A stretch of 64,000 nt of DNA from Methanobacterium sp. UBA375 (GTDB lineage Archaea > Methanobacteriota > Methanobacteria > Methanobacteriales > Methanobacteriaceae): assembly GCA_002495625.1 (NCBI GenBank), contig DAGC01000004.1, positions 188,120 to 252,119 of the forward strand, given 5' to 3'. Made by a program: the position numbers and the translations under genes. A model generated the notes under the pieces. The model ran no database searches and was not told the DNA's origin. It saw nothing but the letters and a program-made list of their open reading frames with translations. Within the stretch, counting starts at the first letter, position 1. Every line of letters begins with the position of its first letter. Below, one piece after another: positions 34,940-46,997 of the stretch.

Positions 34940-35995
34940 ATGGCAGGAATAGTAGGATATGGAATTTATATTCCTTCATATAGGATAAAAGTTGAAGAGA
35001 TAGCTAAGGTATGGGGAGATAACCCTAAAGCTATTTCCAGGGGACTGGTTGTACAGGAAAAATCTGTACCCGGTCCAGATGAAGATACAGCGACGATATC
35101 AGTCGAAGCCGCAAGAAACGCGCTTAAAAGGGCTGCCATCGACCCCCAGAAAATCGGTGCCATCTACGTGGGATCAGAATCCCACCCCTACGCAGTTAAA
35201 CCAACAGCGACCATAGTGGCCGATGCAGTGGAGGCAACACCCAACCTGACAGCGGCAGACCTGGAATTTGCATGTAAAGCAGGAACCGCAGGGATGCAGA
35301 TCTGCATGGGCTTGGTTGATTCTGGCCAGGTAGAATATGGACTTGCCGTAGGGGCAGATACAGCACAGGGTGCCCCTAGTGATGCTTTAGAGTATACAGC
35401 ATCTGCAGGAGGAGCTGCGTATTTAATAGGAAAAGAGGATACAATTGCTGACTTCGAGGGGACCTGCAGTTACACCACAGACACCCCTGACTTCTACAGA
35501 CGTGAGGGGAAACCCTACCCCAAACATGGGGGAAGATTCACCGGTGAACCGGCTTACTTCAAACACGTGCTATCCGGTGCACAAGCCCTCTTCAACCAGA
35601 TGGGCACTGAAGCTTCAGATTATGATCACGCAATTTTCCACCAGCCCAATGGAAAGTTCTACATCCGCGCAGCCAGGAAATTAGGATTTACAGAAGAACA
35701 GTACAAAACAGGACTTTTAACCCCAGTTATCGGTAACACCTATTCTGGTGCAACACCGTTAGGTTTAGCAGCAGTACTGGATATAGCAGAGCCAGGCGAC
35801 AGAATAATGGCAGTCTCCTATGGTTCCGGTGCAGGAAGCGATGCATTCTCTATCACAGTCAACGATAAGATAGAAGAAAAGAGAGAGCTGGCACCTAAAG
35901 TCCAGGACATGGTGGAGAAGAAACACTATGTTGATTACGCGGTTTACGCTAAGTTTAAAGGAAAACTACGAATGGCAGGTTTAACCCAAGACTAA
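34940..35995 (+). CDS. Hydroxymethylglutaryl-CoA synthase (archaeal type)
   Basis: Condenses acetyl-CoA with acetoacetyl-CoA to HMG-CoA, the second step of the mevalonate pathway to archaeal ether lipids. The 351 residues fit the archaeal form. The nucleophilic cysteine is in LEFACKAGTAGMQ (about residue 114) and the His is in IFHQPNGKF. In the archaeal enzyme, thiolase and synthase form one complex with a DUF35 protein that channels acetoacetyl-CoA. The thiolase gene follows after 21 bases. A DUF35 gene is not next to them. Confidence 0.94.
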   Translation: MAGIVGYGIYIPSYRIKVEEIAKVWGDNPKAISRGLVVQEKSVPGPDEDTATISVEAARNALKRAAIDPQKIGAIYVGSESHPYAVKPTATIVADAVEATPNLTAADLEFACKAGTAGMQICMGLVDSGQVEYGLAVGADTAQGAPSDALEYTASAGGAAYLIGKEDTIADFEGTCSYTTDTPDFYRREGKPYPKHGGRFTGEPAYFKHVLSGAQALFNQMGTEASDYDHAIFHQPNGKFYIRAARKLGFTEEQYKTGLLTPVIGNTYSGATPLGLAAVLDIAEPGDRIMAVSYGSGAGSDAFSITVNDKIEEKRELAPKVQDMVEKKHYVDYAVYAKFKGKLRMAGLTQD

Positions 35996-36016
35996 TTCTT
36001 TTTGAGGAGGAATTTC

Positions 36017-37168
36017 ATGAGAGACGTTGCAATTATAGGCGTGTACCAGACTAAATTCGGAGAGCTCTGGGACACATCATTTAGAGATTTAATAACTGAG
36101 GCCGGAATAAGAGCCATAGTCGATGCCGGTATTGAAGGACAGGACCTGGAGTCCATGTTCGTAGGTAACATGTCCGCCGGGCTTTTCGTGGAACAAGAAC
36201 ACATAGCATCCCTGATAGCAGACCAGGTAGGTTTAAATCCCGTGCCATGCACCCGGGTGGAGGCAGCCTGTGCATCCGGAGGATTAGCCCTTAGAAACGG
36301 TATAATGGCGGTTGCATCCGGATTTAATGACATAGTAGTATCCGCTGGTGTGGAGAAGATGACCGACGTGGTAGACCCTACACCGGTGATTTCTACAGCG
36401 GCAGACCAGGAATGGGAAGTACAACAGGGAGCGAATTTCCCATCACTATACGCCATGATGGCCCGCAGACACATGCACGAATACGGCACCACCAGGGAAC
36501 AATTAGCCATGTTCAGCGTGGTAAACCACAAAAATGGGGCATTAAACCCCCTGGCCCAGTTCCCCATGGAGATCACAGTTGATCAGGTGTTAAATTCAAG
36601 TATGGTAGCAGACCCTTTAAGACTACTGGACTGTTCACCCGTAACCGATGGCGCAGCGGCAGTGGTGCTCTGCCCCGCAGAAGACGCTCACAAATACAGC
36701 GACACCCCTATATACGTTAAAGGATCTGGCCAGGCTTCTGGAACCATAGCCCTCCACGAGCGAAGGGACATCACCACCATAGACTCCACAGTCCATGCCG
36801 CCAAGAGAGCCTACAAGATGGCCGGTTTAGGGCCAAAAGACATAGACTTAGCAGAGGTGCATGACTGTTTCAGCATAAACGGTATACTGGCCATAGAAGA
36901 CCTGGGATTTGTAGAAAAAGGACAGGGTGGTCCTGCTGTTGAAGATGGTACGACCCAACGTGATGGAAAGATACCAATCAACACATCCGGAGGCCTGAAA
37001 TCCAGGGGACACCCACTGGGAGCAACGGGTATAGCCCAGGCAGCGGAGATCGTCTGGCAGTTACGTGGCGAAGCAGGTAAAAGACAGGTCGAAGGTGCAG
37101 AAGTAGGACTGACCCACAACATCGGTGGAACCGGTGGAACAGCTGCGGTTCATATATTCTCCAATTAG
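36017..37168 (+). CDS. Acetyl-CoA acetyltransferase (thiolase), partner of HMG-CoA synthase
   Basis: Makes acetoacetyl-CoA from two acetyl-CoA for the mevalonate pathway. The 383 residues have the nucleophile VEAACASGGLAL (about residue 84), the loop EVHDCFSINGI and the C-terminal GGLKSRGHPLGATG with the catalytic His. A longer frame begins at 36002, but GAGGAGG lies seven bases before ATG 36017. It is cotranscribed with the HMG-CoA synthase gene. No DUF35 follows; the next gene is on the opposite strand. Confidence 0.93.
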   Translation: MRDVAIIGVYQTKFGELWDTSFRDLITEAGIRAIVDAGIEGQDLESMFVGNMSAGLFVEQEHIASLIADQVGLNPVPCTRVEAACASGGLALRNGIMAVASGFNDIVVSAGVEKMTDVVDPTPVISTAADQEWEVQQGANFPSLYAMMARRHMHEYGTTREQLAMFSVVNHKNGALNPLAQFPMEITVDQVLNSSMVADPLRLLDCSPVTDGAAAVVLCPAEDAHKYSDTPIYVKGSGQASGTIALHERRDITTIDSTVHAAKRAYKMAGLGPKDIDLAEVHDCFSINGILAIEDLGFVEKGQGGPAVEDGTTQRDGKIPINTSGGLKSRGHPLGATGIAQAAEIVWQLRGEAGKRQVEGAEVGLTHNIGGTGGTAAVHIFSN

Positions 37169-37252
37169 ATGGTCTTAAAAAAATAATTAAATTGTCTATT
37201 TTTTTTAATTTTTAAAAATAAATTAAAATGAGGAAATATATCCTTTTTCCTC

Positions 37253-39289
37253 TTATATTTTGTAGGTTACCACATAGTTTGGTAGTCTCTTGTTCTGTCC
37301 GTAGAAGTTCACCACTTTAGCGTACATGTAGACCAGTTTACTGAAGGGAATGTTTCCCAGTCGGGTTACTGCGTAGTTGGGCGCTCTTTTTTTGTTGTTT
37401 ATGAAGGTTTTGATGTTCTGGGCGTATTTTAGGTAGTTGTTTTTGGCTATTGTGCCTGTCTTGTAGCTTCCTCCGGGGCCTGGTGCTTTTCCCACTGTTT
37501 TTACACTGATTGGTTTCAGGTTGTTTTTGCTGATGTTTATGGTTGCTGTGGTTAGCAGGTCCAGTAGTTGTGCCATGGTCAGTGTCTGCCCGGCTACTTT
37601 GAGAGTTGTTGGTAGCTTTTTATTTTTTTCGTAGTAGTTTTTGATGGTTTTTGAGGCTTTTACGAGCTCTGCAATTGGTACTGCTTTAGGCACGTCGAAG
37701 CTGACCGTTATTATAGCGTATGTTTTCCAGATGGAGTCTTTTAGTGTTGCCTTGTTTGTAACATCTCCCACTTTATTTACCAGGGCCTTGATGTCGAGCT
37801 TGGCGGTTTGGCCTGGTTTGAGTGTTCCGATGTTCCAGGTACTGGTGCTTAGTTTGTAGGATCCCTTGGTTGCTGTTGAGCTCAGGTATTTTAATCCGGA
37901 TGGCAGTTTGTCGTATACTGAAACGTTTGCACTGATTGTGCCGCTGTTTTTAACTGTTATATAGTAGTGGATGGTGTCGCCGTAGTAGTGTGTTCCTTTA
38001 CTCGTTGATAGTGCGAAGGAGAGGTTTGGGTATATGGGGATGGTGGTGGATACTGTTTGATAATCAACTGTGGCTTTAATGGTGGCTGTTCCCAGGTTTT
38101 TTGCAGTGAAAGTGGATTTTCTACTACCATTACTCAGGGTACTCTGTGAGGGGTTGATAGTTCCTTTTGTCGCGGTAAAGGTTACTGGTAATCCATCTGG
38201 GACGTGTCCATTAGCAGGGTTGTGGTAAACACCCGCAGAATCATGTAACAGGTCTGCTGTTATAGTGGATTTAGCACTGGGTAGGCGGCTGGTCGGATTT
38301 GCAACTATGGTTAAAACCATCCATGGAGTTACGGTTACATTACCGGATACTCTACTTGAGGGGTTGCTGTTTGAGCCCCACCAGTTGAACCTCGCATCTG
38401 CGGTGTTAGTGGTGTAGATAGCACTTCCTGTGGTTGCACTGTTTCCAATGATTCGGCTGAAATGAATGGTTAAATTAGTGTGATCTGCGATTGCGCCACC
38501 ATAAACTGCACTGTTTCCTGTGAATGTGGAACTGTTTATGGTTAAGTTACCATCGTTGTTTATGGCTCCGCCATTGTAATCTGCGGTGTTTCCTGTGAAG
38601 GTTGAACCATCTATAGTTGTAGTGCTGTAATAGTTATATACGGCACCACCATAATCTGCAGTGTTCCCGTTAAAGGTGGAGCTGGTCACAGTTGAATTTC
38701 CATAGTAATTGTAGATAGCGCCACCATCTCGATTTGCACTGTTTCCGTTGAAGGTGGAGTGGTTCACAGTCAAAGTACCTCTATAATTCTCGATGGCACC
38801 ACCATAGTATGCAGTGTTCCCGTTAAAGGTGGAGCCAGTCACAGTCAAAGTACCATAACTATCAATGGCACCACCATCGTATGAAGTGTTGCCTGTGAAG
38901 GTGGAATATGCCACATTCAGAGTGCCTCTATAATTCTCGATGGCACCACCATAGTCTGTTGCGGTGTTGCCTGTGAACTTTGAGTTGGTTATAATAAAAT
39001 TGCCCCTATAATTTTTGATGGCACCACCGACACTATCCTCATCATCATAATTGCCTTCTGCGGTGTTGCTTGTGAAGTTTGAGCTGGTCACAGTGAAATT
39101 ACCCTCATAATTGGAGATGGCACCACCACTGGATGCTGTGTTTCCAGTGAAAGTGGAACCCGTCACAGCAAAATTAGCATCTTGTAAATTGGAGATGGCA
39201 CCACCACTATATTCCGCGTGGTTCCTGGTGAATGTGGAGTAAGTCACAGTAAAATTACCATAATTTTTGATGGCACCACCAGAACCGTC
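37253..39289 (-). pseudogene. C-terminal part of an adhesin-like surface protein: beta-helix repeats, DUF11 domain, pseudomurein-binding repeats
   Basis: Reads in the same frame as the upstream part after an in-frame TGA (39290-39292). About 280 residues are right-handed beta-helix repeats of the pattern S-TFTGNTA-YGGAI-N. Then come a DUF11-type domain (FALSTSKGTHYYGDT then GLKYLSSTATKGSYKL) and two pseudomurein-binding repeats at the end (TIKNYYEKNKKLP and NIKTFINNKKRAPNYAV, with YGQNKRLPNYVV). These fix the protein to the pseudomurein wall. The gene is typical of Methanobacterium surface adhesins. The stop truncates the protein before its anchor. Confidence 0.8.
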
Positions 39290-40838
39290 TCATACAGTGT
39301 TGCCTGTGAAGTTGGATTCGGTCACAGTGAAGTTACCATCATTGTAGATAGCACCACCGGTATATCTTGCGGTGTTATCTGCGAAGTAGGAGTCAATCAC
39401 AGCTGTATTACCATGTTGCTCATTGAAGATGGCACCACCACCAAAACCTGCATTGTTGCCTGTAAAGGCGGAGCTGGTCACATTCAAAGTGCCTCCATTG
39501 TAGATAGCTCCACCATCATCAGTTGCGATGTTGTTGGTGAAGATACAGTCGGTTAAATTAAAAGTAACTGGTCCATAAGTACCATACGCGATGTAGATAG
39601 CTCCACCATCCTGGCTTGCAGTATTATCTTGGAAGGTGGTATTTCCCACATCCAAGTTAATGGCAATACTTCCTAAACCTGTGTATATGGCACCACCATT
39701 TTCGCCTGCACTATTACCCGTGAAGGTGGAGCCAGTTATGGTCGAATTGATCATGGTGATGATAGCACCACCATCGTATCCTGTTGCAGTGTTATTGGTG
39801 AAGGTGGAGTCGATGACAGTCAAAATACCAGATCCAACACTGTAGATAGCACCCGCAGATCCACCTGTGTTCCTTGTGAATGTGGAGCCATTCACAGTTA
39901 AATTGCTGTAAAGACTGCCAATGGCACCCCCACTGAAGGTTGCAGTGTTTTGTGAGAATGTAGAATTGTCCACATACAAATCACCAGAGCGATAGTTGAA
40001 GATGGCACCACCATACTCATTTGCAGTGTTTCCAGTGAAGTTAGTATCAACCACATTCATAGAACCAGCTCTATAACTGTAGATTGCGCCACCACGTACA
40101 TCAGCGGTGTTGTTTGTAAAATTAGAGTTAGTTACATCCAATGTACCATTGTTGTGGATAGCACCACCAAAAGCTGCGGTGTTGTTTGTAAATGTAGAAC
40201 CAACGATTATCAAGTAGAGGTCGTTGTAGATGGCACCGCCATAAGTAGTGTATGGATCACCGTAAAATGGGGCGGTGTTTCGGGTGAATATAGAATCCAT
40301 CACAGTCAAAGTACCGTTGTTGTAGATGGCACCACCATAATCAGTTGCGTTGTTGTCTGTGAAGGTACAGTTGATTATATTCAAGGTAGCTCTACTGCGA
40401 ATAGCAGCACCATAACCTGTTTTTCCGTTTTGGATTGTCAGGTTTTGCAGGGTAACTGTAATTCCATCTTTAATTGTGAAAATTCTCGATAGATTTTCCC
40501 CGTCGATTATCGTACCTTCCCTGCTTTGGCCGATGAGGGTCATGTTTCGATCGATACTTATCCCTGTGTTGTTTTTCTCCAGTGTAGGTTTCATTGGCTA
40601 TGTTCACAGTTTCACCGGTACCTACGGCTGTTATTCCGCCGTATATAGTTTTTTTAGCAGTACTCCAGGAGGTACCAGGATCATCATCGTTTCCACCAGT
40701 CCCATTTACATAGATATCTGCCGCGGATGCAGCGCCGGTGAATAATACAATAGTCACGCTTAAAAATAGTAATGGAATTATAAAATTAATTTTATCATTA
40801 TTTTTCGAGTTCTTTTTCCTAATCCTTTCACCCCACAT
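39290..40838 (-). pseudogene. N-terminal part of the adhesin-like protein: signal peptide and beta-helix repeats, frameshifted
   Basis: Starts at ATG 40838 with a signal peptide (hydrophobic core IIPLLFLSVTIVLF, ending AASA). The mature N-terminus reads ADIYVNGTGGNDDD. At a run of five A (minus strand; five T at 40572-40576 on the plus strand) the frame moves: the continuation NNTGISIDRNMTLIGQ is in another frame, and one extra A would join them. Then follow about 15 repeats of the NFTNNTA-GGAIYN type. An in-frame TGA at 39290-39292 (after NFTGNTV) ends the reading. A TATA box, ATTTATATTATT, is seen at about 40865-40876. Confidence 0.78.
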
Positions 40839-41075
40839 ATTGTTGCTGATTATGGATTATCATTGAATAATATAAATCTTGTGAAACTAAACACTCAAAA
40901 AAGAATTTTAGTGAACAATGTCACAATACCATGCTTAAATAGGAATTTAAGGAGCAATTAGGCGTCTTCAATCCGGGATATGTTAAAAAGCCTGTAATCA
41001 AGTCTTTAAAATGAGTTAGAAAATAGTTCAAAAATAAAAAAAATAAGAAAATTAAAGGCATTCCGCCTTTAAACT

Positions 41076-42719
<1,644 letters not shown>

Positions 42720-42754
42720 CTCTTTTGTATAGTAATTTAACGATGGGTTTAAGG

Positions 42755-42763
42755 TTATATAAA
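42755..42763 (-). promoter_or_regulatory. TATA box of the thermosome gene
   Basis: On the minus strand TTTATATAA at 42755-42763, preceded by purine-poor BRE-like bases. The predicted start is near 42733, giving a leader of about 14 bases that contains GAGGTGATTA before the ATG at 42719. Confidence 0.55.
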
Positions 42764-42894
42764 TAGTTTGTGTATAGGGGATTATATTAACAATAATTAA
42801 TAACTTCTAAAGTATAGGGAACTGATAAATCGTCCCGGTACAGGATATTGAATTCAAAACCAGATATTTATTCAAAAATAAGTGGTAAATTACC

Positions 42895-43395
42895 TTATTT
42901 GTCTATCTTCTGCCAGTATACTTCATCATCCTTCTGGTAAGACTCAAAGTAACCTTTTCTCTCCAGGTTACGGATTACATGTTCGAAATTTTCACTGGAA
43001 AGTTCACTGAATCCGATTTCAGTTATATGTGTGTACAGGTTTTCCATGGTGTCCTCTTCAGCGGGTAACAGCTGATACACCTGGGACTGGAAGGAGGTCA
43101 GGTCTTTTTTGGGTTTGGCAGTAAGGGCGTTGAAGTGGTACCTGATTATCTCCAGTTCCTCCAGCTTCTGATCCTTCTTCTCTAGTAGTTCCTGTAGATT
43201 GTTGATCTCCTTTTCTTTCTCCAGTAATTTACTTTCTACGCCTTCTTTAAGTTCTAAAAGAGCTCTATCATCACTAGCTTTGGATGATTCCTTCTGGCAC
43301 TTCTTAAGCTCAATCTTGAGTTTGCTTATCTCCAGAAGACAGGCCTTCACCAGCTGCCTCAACTGTTCGTTGTCCTCGTTCTTTAACAATCCCAT
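42895..43395 (-). CDS. Coiled-coil protein with C-terminal winged-helix-like end, unknown
   Basis: A 166-residue protein. Residues about 10-85 form a long coiled coil with heptad leucines (QLVKACLLEISKLKIELKK and LLEKEKEINNLQELLEKKD). The C-terminus (about 105-166, ENFEHVIRNLERKGYFE) looks like a small winged helix. I do not recognise a named family; similar proteins are common in Methanobacteriales. It is preceded by its own promoter region and lies upstream of the thermosome gene on the same strand. Confidence 0.6.
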   Translation of the reverse strand: MGLLKNEDNEQLRQLVKACLLEISKLKIELKKCQKESSKASDDRALLELKEGVESKLLEKEKEINNLQELLEKKDQKLEELEIIRYHFNALTAKPKKDLTSFQSQVYQLLPAEEDTMENLYTHITEIGFSELSSENFEHVIRNLERKGYFESYQKDDEVYWQKIDK

Positions 43396-43560
43396 CGTAC
43401 CACTGTATTAAATTATATAGTAATTGCCTTTTAAAGTTTAGTATTAGGTTCTTTAAATCATTATTTTGATTTTAAATAGAAATGATGGTAAAATAGTTAA
43501 ATTCAATAAATATCTAGATTGTTATTTTATTTAAATTTGAAAATAGATGTTTATGTAAAT

Positions 43561-44736
43561 TTATTTAACTGTCTGGAACTGGAAACTGTAACTGGCTTTA
43601 AGATTGTTTCCTGTAGCATCCTTCACTGCACTGGCCGGTATATAAACTTGGTAAACGTTATTCCTCAAACGGCTGTAGGTCATCTTCACCGTTAACGTTT
43701 TCCCGCTGATGGCCTTCGGTGCCAGGGTCACCTTTTTACCGGTGGTTAAGTTTTTGATGTATATTCCGGAGAAATTGACACCGGACTTTATGTTCTTGTT
43801 GAAGGTGATGGTGACTGCAGAGGTAAGAGGAACCCCTAAAGCGTCTTTTGCCGGATTTGTGGAGGTTATTTTGGGTCCGTAAGAGTCGGCCGGGAAACCC
43901 AGATAGTTAACAGCAGCCTGAATCATCTTATATTCCACGTTAGCTGAGGTCATGGTGGGGATGGAATCTCTTTCTACTTCCAATGTTATGGTGTTGATAC
44001 CATACTTCTTTGCACAATTACGTACCATACCCGCATCATCTGCACCATTGGTGGAAATATAACAGCCGGTTTTAGATTTGATATGGTTGCTCCAGTTCTT
44101 TTCCTTGACCGTTATGGTGGATGGATTACTTACAAATATATACCCTTTAAAACCTACTTGACTACCAGAATGCACATCCAGCAGATACTGAACCCCGTTA
44201 TTTCTGGCGAACTGGATTATGTTATAGCCCGGAGTTGCCTTTTTATTTGCAATTCGATTGGGATCCTGTCCTTTGTAGTTACGTGAATTTAAAGCGGTGT
44301 CTGTGGGGATGGCGAAGGGAATGATGTACAGGATGCCGTTGAAACTTTTATTTTTGATATACTCTAGATATTTCATGGTCGCTATATTTGCTTCCTCTTC
44401 ATTACCATGAATTCCAGCGGTTATCAATAATTTAGGTCCATTACCCTTCCCAAATTTGAGTACTACCGACCCTTTTTTGGTCATATTAAATATCTGGTTA
44501 CTTAAATATGTTTTGGGAATATTCTGGCTGATTTCCGGATTATTTAGGACATTTCCACCTAAAGACGTATCAACATATGATATGGTGTAAGTGCTGGAAT
44601 TTGAAGAATTAGTGGTAGTAACTGCACTACTAACGGGTGTAAAAGCTAAGATAAAGAGTATTAAACATAAAATTATTAAATAGAATCTAAAATTTTTAAT
44701 GTTAGTGTTAGAATATGTCAAGAAATAATCCCCCAC
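43561..44736 (-). CDS. Secreted aspartoacylase/zinc-carboxypeptidase-like protein with Ig-like C-terminal domain
   Basis: A 391-residue exported protein: an N-terminal signal or anchor (hydrophobic from about 19-38), then a succinylglutamate desuccinylase/aspartoacylase-like domain with the zinc ligands TAGIHGNEEEAN (HxxE) and YLLDVHSGSQ. The C-terminal 100 residues (KITSTNPAKDALGVPLTSAVTITF) form an SbsA/Big_5-type Ig domain that binds surfaces. Similar proteins in methanogens sit on the cell wall. A smaller relative is at 26252. Substrate unknown; a pseudomurein peptide is a possibility. Confidence 0.75.
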   Translation of the reverse strand: MGDYFLTYSNTNIKNFRFYLIILCLILFILAFTPVSSAVTTTNSSNSSTYTISYVDTSLGGNVLNNPEISQNIPKTYLSNQIFNMTKKGSVVLKFGKGNGPKLLITAGIHGNEEEANIATMKYLEYIKNKSFNGILYIIPFAIPTDTALNSRNYKGQDPNRIANKKATPGYNIIQFARNNGVQYLLDVHSGSQVGFKGYIFVSNPSTITVKEKNWSNHIKSKTGCYISTNGADDAGMVRNCAKKYGINTITLEVERDSIPTMTSANVEYKMIQAAVNYLGFPADSYGPKITSTNPAKDALGVPLTSAVTITFNKNIKSGVNFSGIYIKNLTTGKKVTLAPKAISGKTLTVKMTYSRLRNNVYQVYIPASAVKDATGNNLKASYSFQFQTVK

Positions 44737-44904
44737 TTGTTTGTGATTTTTTTGAACTAAATTTATGTTATAATATAATAAACTGATTCATGTTAAATAT
44801 CTTATGTTAAAAAAACAAAAATCGTTTAAGGCAAATTCACTGGGATAAAAAGAATTTATCAAAATAAAAAAAAGGGAAATATAAAATTCCCGTTACAAGA
44901 ACTT

Positions 44905-45951
44905 TTACATTATCTCATTGATCAATTCTGCATTGAGTATAGAAGCACCAGCCGCTCCTCGGATGGTGTTATGCCCTACCAAGACGTATCTTAGGCTTTT
45001 GTCGAATGCTGCGTCTTTGCGGATCCTTCCCACGGTAACAGCCATTCCTTTTTCGGCATTTCTATCCATACGTGGCTGTGGTCTGTTATCCTCCTCACGG
45101 ACGATGATCGGTGGCTGCGGTGCAGAGTAAAGGTCCAGTTTCTGGGGCATTCCCTGGAATTCCCGTAGGGATTTCTCCACATCATCCACTTCAAAATCAT
45201 CGGCAAACTCGATGAACACCGCCTCGGTATGCCCGTCCACAACAGCGACCCGGTGGCAGGAGGCGCTCACACCGAAGTTAGCTGGGGTCAGGACTCCATC
45301 TTCCAAGTCTCCCAGGAGCTCCAGGGTTTCGGTCTCCATCTTCTCCTCCTCACCGCCGATGAAGGGCACCAGGTTATCCACGATGGCCATACTTGGCACT
45401 CCATCGTAGCCTGCACCGGATACGGCCTGCATGGTGGAGACGTAAACCCTTTCTATATCAAATTCATCGTATAATGGTTTTAGGGTCATGGTGAGGGCGA
45501 TGGTGGAACAGTTGGGATTGGTCACAATGGATCCTTCCCATCCCCGGTTTTTCTGTTGGATCTCCAGTAGTTCCAGGTGTTCCGGGTTCACCTCGGGGAT
45601 GACCAGAGGCACATCGGGTTCCATACGCATAGCCGCCGCGTTACTAGCCACAGTCATACCTGCCTCTGCAAATTTAGGCTCCACATTTAAAGCTATATCT
45701 GCGGGCAATGCAGAAAATACGATCTCAACATCCTTTACCTCGGCAGGGTCAGTGTCCACTACTTTGATGTCCCTGGCAACTTCTGGAATCGGACTGTCCA
45801 GATACCAGGTCACGGCGTCTTCATATCTTTTTCCTGCGGATCTCTTTGAGGCGGTAAGTGCAGTTATCTCGAAATCGGGGTGATCCCCCAATAGTTCAAT
45901 AAAACGCTGACCTACCATTCCGGTTGCTCCTAGTACTCCTACATTTACCAT
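44905..45951 (-). CDS. asd: Aspartate-semialdehyde dehydrogenase
   Basis: Reduces aspartyl phosphate to the semialdehyde with NADPH, the branch point to lysine, threonine and methionine. The 348 residues include the nucleotide motif GVLGATGMVGQRFIELL, the catalytic Cys in TNPNCSTIALTM (about residue 148) and the substrate-binding His in ASCHRVAV. It is the last gene of the minus-strand biosynthetic run, 99 bases downstream of dapB. Start ATG at 45951. Confidence 0.95.
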   Translation of the reverse strand: MVNVGVLGATGMVGQRFIELLGDHPDFEITALTASKRSAGKRYEDAVTWYLDSPIPEVARDIKVVDTDPAEVKDVEIVFSALPADIALNVEPKFAEAGMTVASNAAAMRMEPDVPLVIPEVNPEHLELLEIQQKNRGWEGSIVTNPNCSTIALTMTLKPLYDEFDIERVYVSTMQAVSGAGYDGVPSMAIVDNLVPFIGGEEEKMETETLELLGDLEDGVLTPANFGVSASCHRVAVVDGHTEAVFIEFADDFEVDDVEKSLREFQGMPQKLDLYSAPQPPIIVREEDNRPQPRMDRNAEKGMAVTVGRIRKDAAFDKSLRYVLVGHNTIRGAAGASILNAELINEIM

Positions 45952-46050
45952 ACTTTCACCTTTTAATTTACACTATAGACATTATTTTGCATGCCTCTCT
46001 TTTTATATTTATTTAAAAAATTATTACCAAACTGATGATTACTGGAATAT

Positions 46051-46872
46051 TCATTTCAAACCCAGAACATCACCCATATCACTTATTTTTCCCTCAGGAG
46101 CGGTTGGGATATACCTTATGGCCTTTATTACCCCGTTTACAAAGGCCTGTCGGCTGCTTGCCCGGTGGATGATCTCCAGGCGTTCCCCGTCACCGGCAAA
46201 CAGGACGGTATGGTCGCCTATGATGTCCCCTCCACGTACGGCGTGCATGCCTATCTCATCCGGGGTTCTCTCACCGACCTGGCCTTCTCTTCCATAAACT
46301 CCTACTTCGCAGGTGTCTCTTCCCAGTTGCTGGGCTATGATCTCATAGGCCCGGACGGCTGTCCCGGAAGGGGCGTCCTGTTTGTGTTTATGGTGGGCTT
46401 CGATGATCTCCACATCGAAATCAGACAGGATAGGGGCCAAGTCCTTGAGTACCTTAAAGAACACGTTCACTCCCACGGCCATGTTGGGGGCTATGACTGC
46501 CTTTATTTTATTTTCCTCTATGACCTTTTTTATCCAGTTTAACTGTTCATCTGAAAATCCGGTGGTTCCCACCACCAGGTTAACCCCGCATTTTGAGGTT
46601 GTTTTTATGGTTTCCACTGCTGCATTCGCTATGGTAAAGTCCACCAGTACATCTGGTTTCTTCTCTTCTAAAATTGCTTTAAGTTCATTTGCTGGAGTGA
46701 TTACTACACCTATATTTCCTACTCCTATTACCTCCCCCACATCTCTACCTTCTAGTGGAGTGTTGGGGGCCTCAATTGCAGCCACCACTTCCATATCATC
46801 ATTTTCAAGAATGGTCTTAATGATCTTAGAACCCATTCTACCGCCTGCACCGGTTACCGCCACGTTGATCAT
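46051..46872 (-). CDS. dapB: 4-hydroxy-tetrahydrodipicolinate reductase
   Basis: Reduces hydroxytetrahydrodipicolinate with NAD(P)H in lysine/meso-DAP synthesis. The 273 residues show the Rossmann loop VTGAGGRMGSKIIK, the catalytic EAHHKHKQDAPSGTA (His-His and Lys) and the C-terminal GGDIIGDHTV. Methanogens make lysine by the DAP aminotransferase route, which shares this step. It is separated from dapA by the flavoprotein gene. Confidence 0.95.
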   Translation of the reverse strand: MINVAVTGAGGRMGSKIIKTILENDDMEVVAAIEAPNTPLEGRDVGEVIGVGNIGVVITPANELKAILEEKKPDVLVDFTIANAAVETIKTTSKCGVNLVVGTTGFSDEQLNWIKKVIEENKIKAVIAPNMAVGVNVFFKVLKDLAPILSDFDVEIIEAHHKHKQDAPSGTAVRAYEIIAQQLGRDTCEVGVYGREGQVGERTPDEIGMHAVRGGDIIGDHTVLFAGDGERLEIIHRASSRQAFVNGVIKAIRYIPTAPEGKISDMGDVLGLK

Positions 46873-46997
46873 CTGCTATGCATCTCCTTAAACTCTGAGT
46901 TATATTCATTATTATTAGAACATTTTATAAAAATTTTGGGCTACATTGGAAATTTAATCTTTAGATTTAATGGAAAAATGTTTTGTGAAGCGGAATT

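Noticed and set aside
39290..39292. Possible selenocysteine at the in-frame TGA of the adhesin
   Set aside because: No selenocysteine element is evident, the position is in a structural repeat, and the gene also has a frameshift.
37253..40594. Dense short repeats as a CRISPR array
   Set aside because: The repeats are degenerate coding units of a beta-helix protein, without constant repeats or unique spacers; no cas gene is present. No CRISPR array was seen anywhere in the window.
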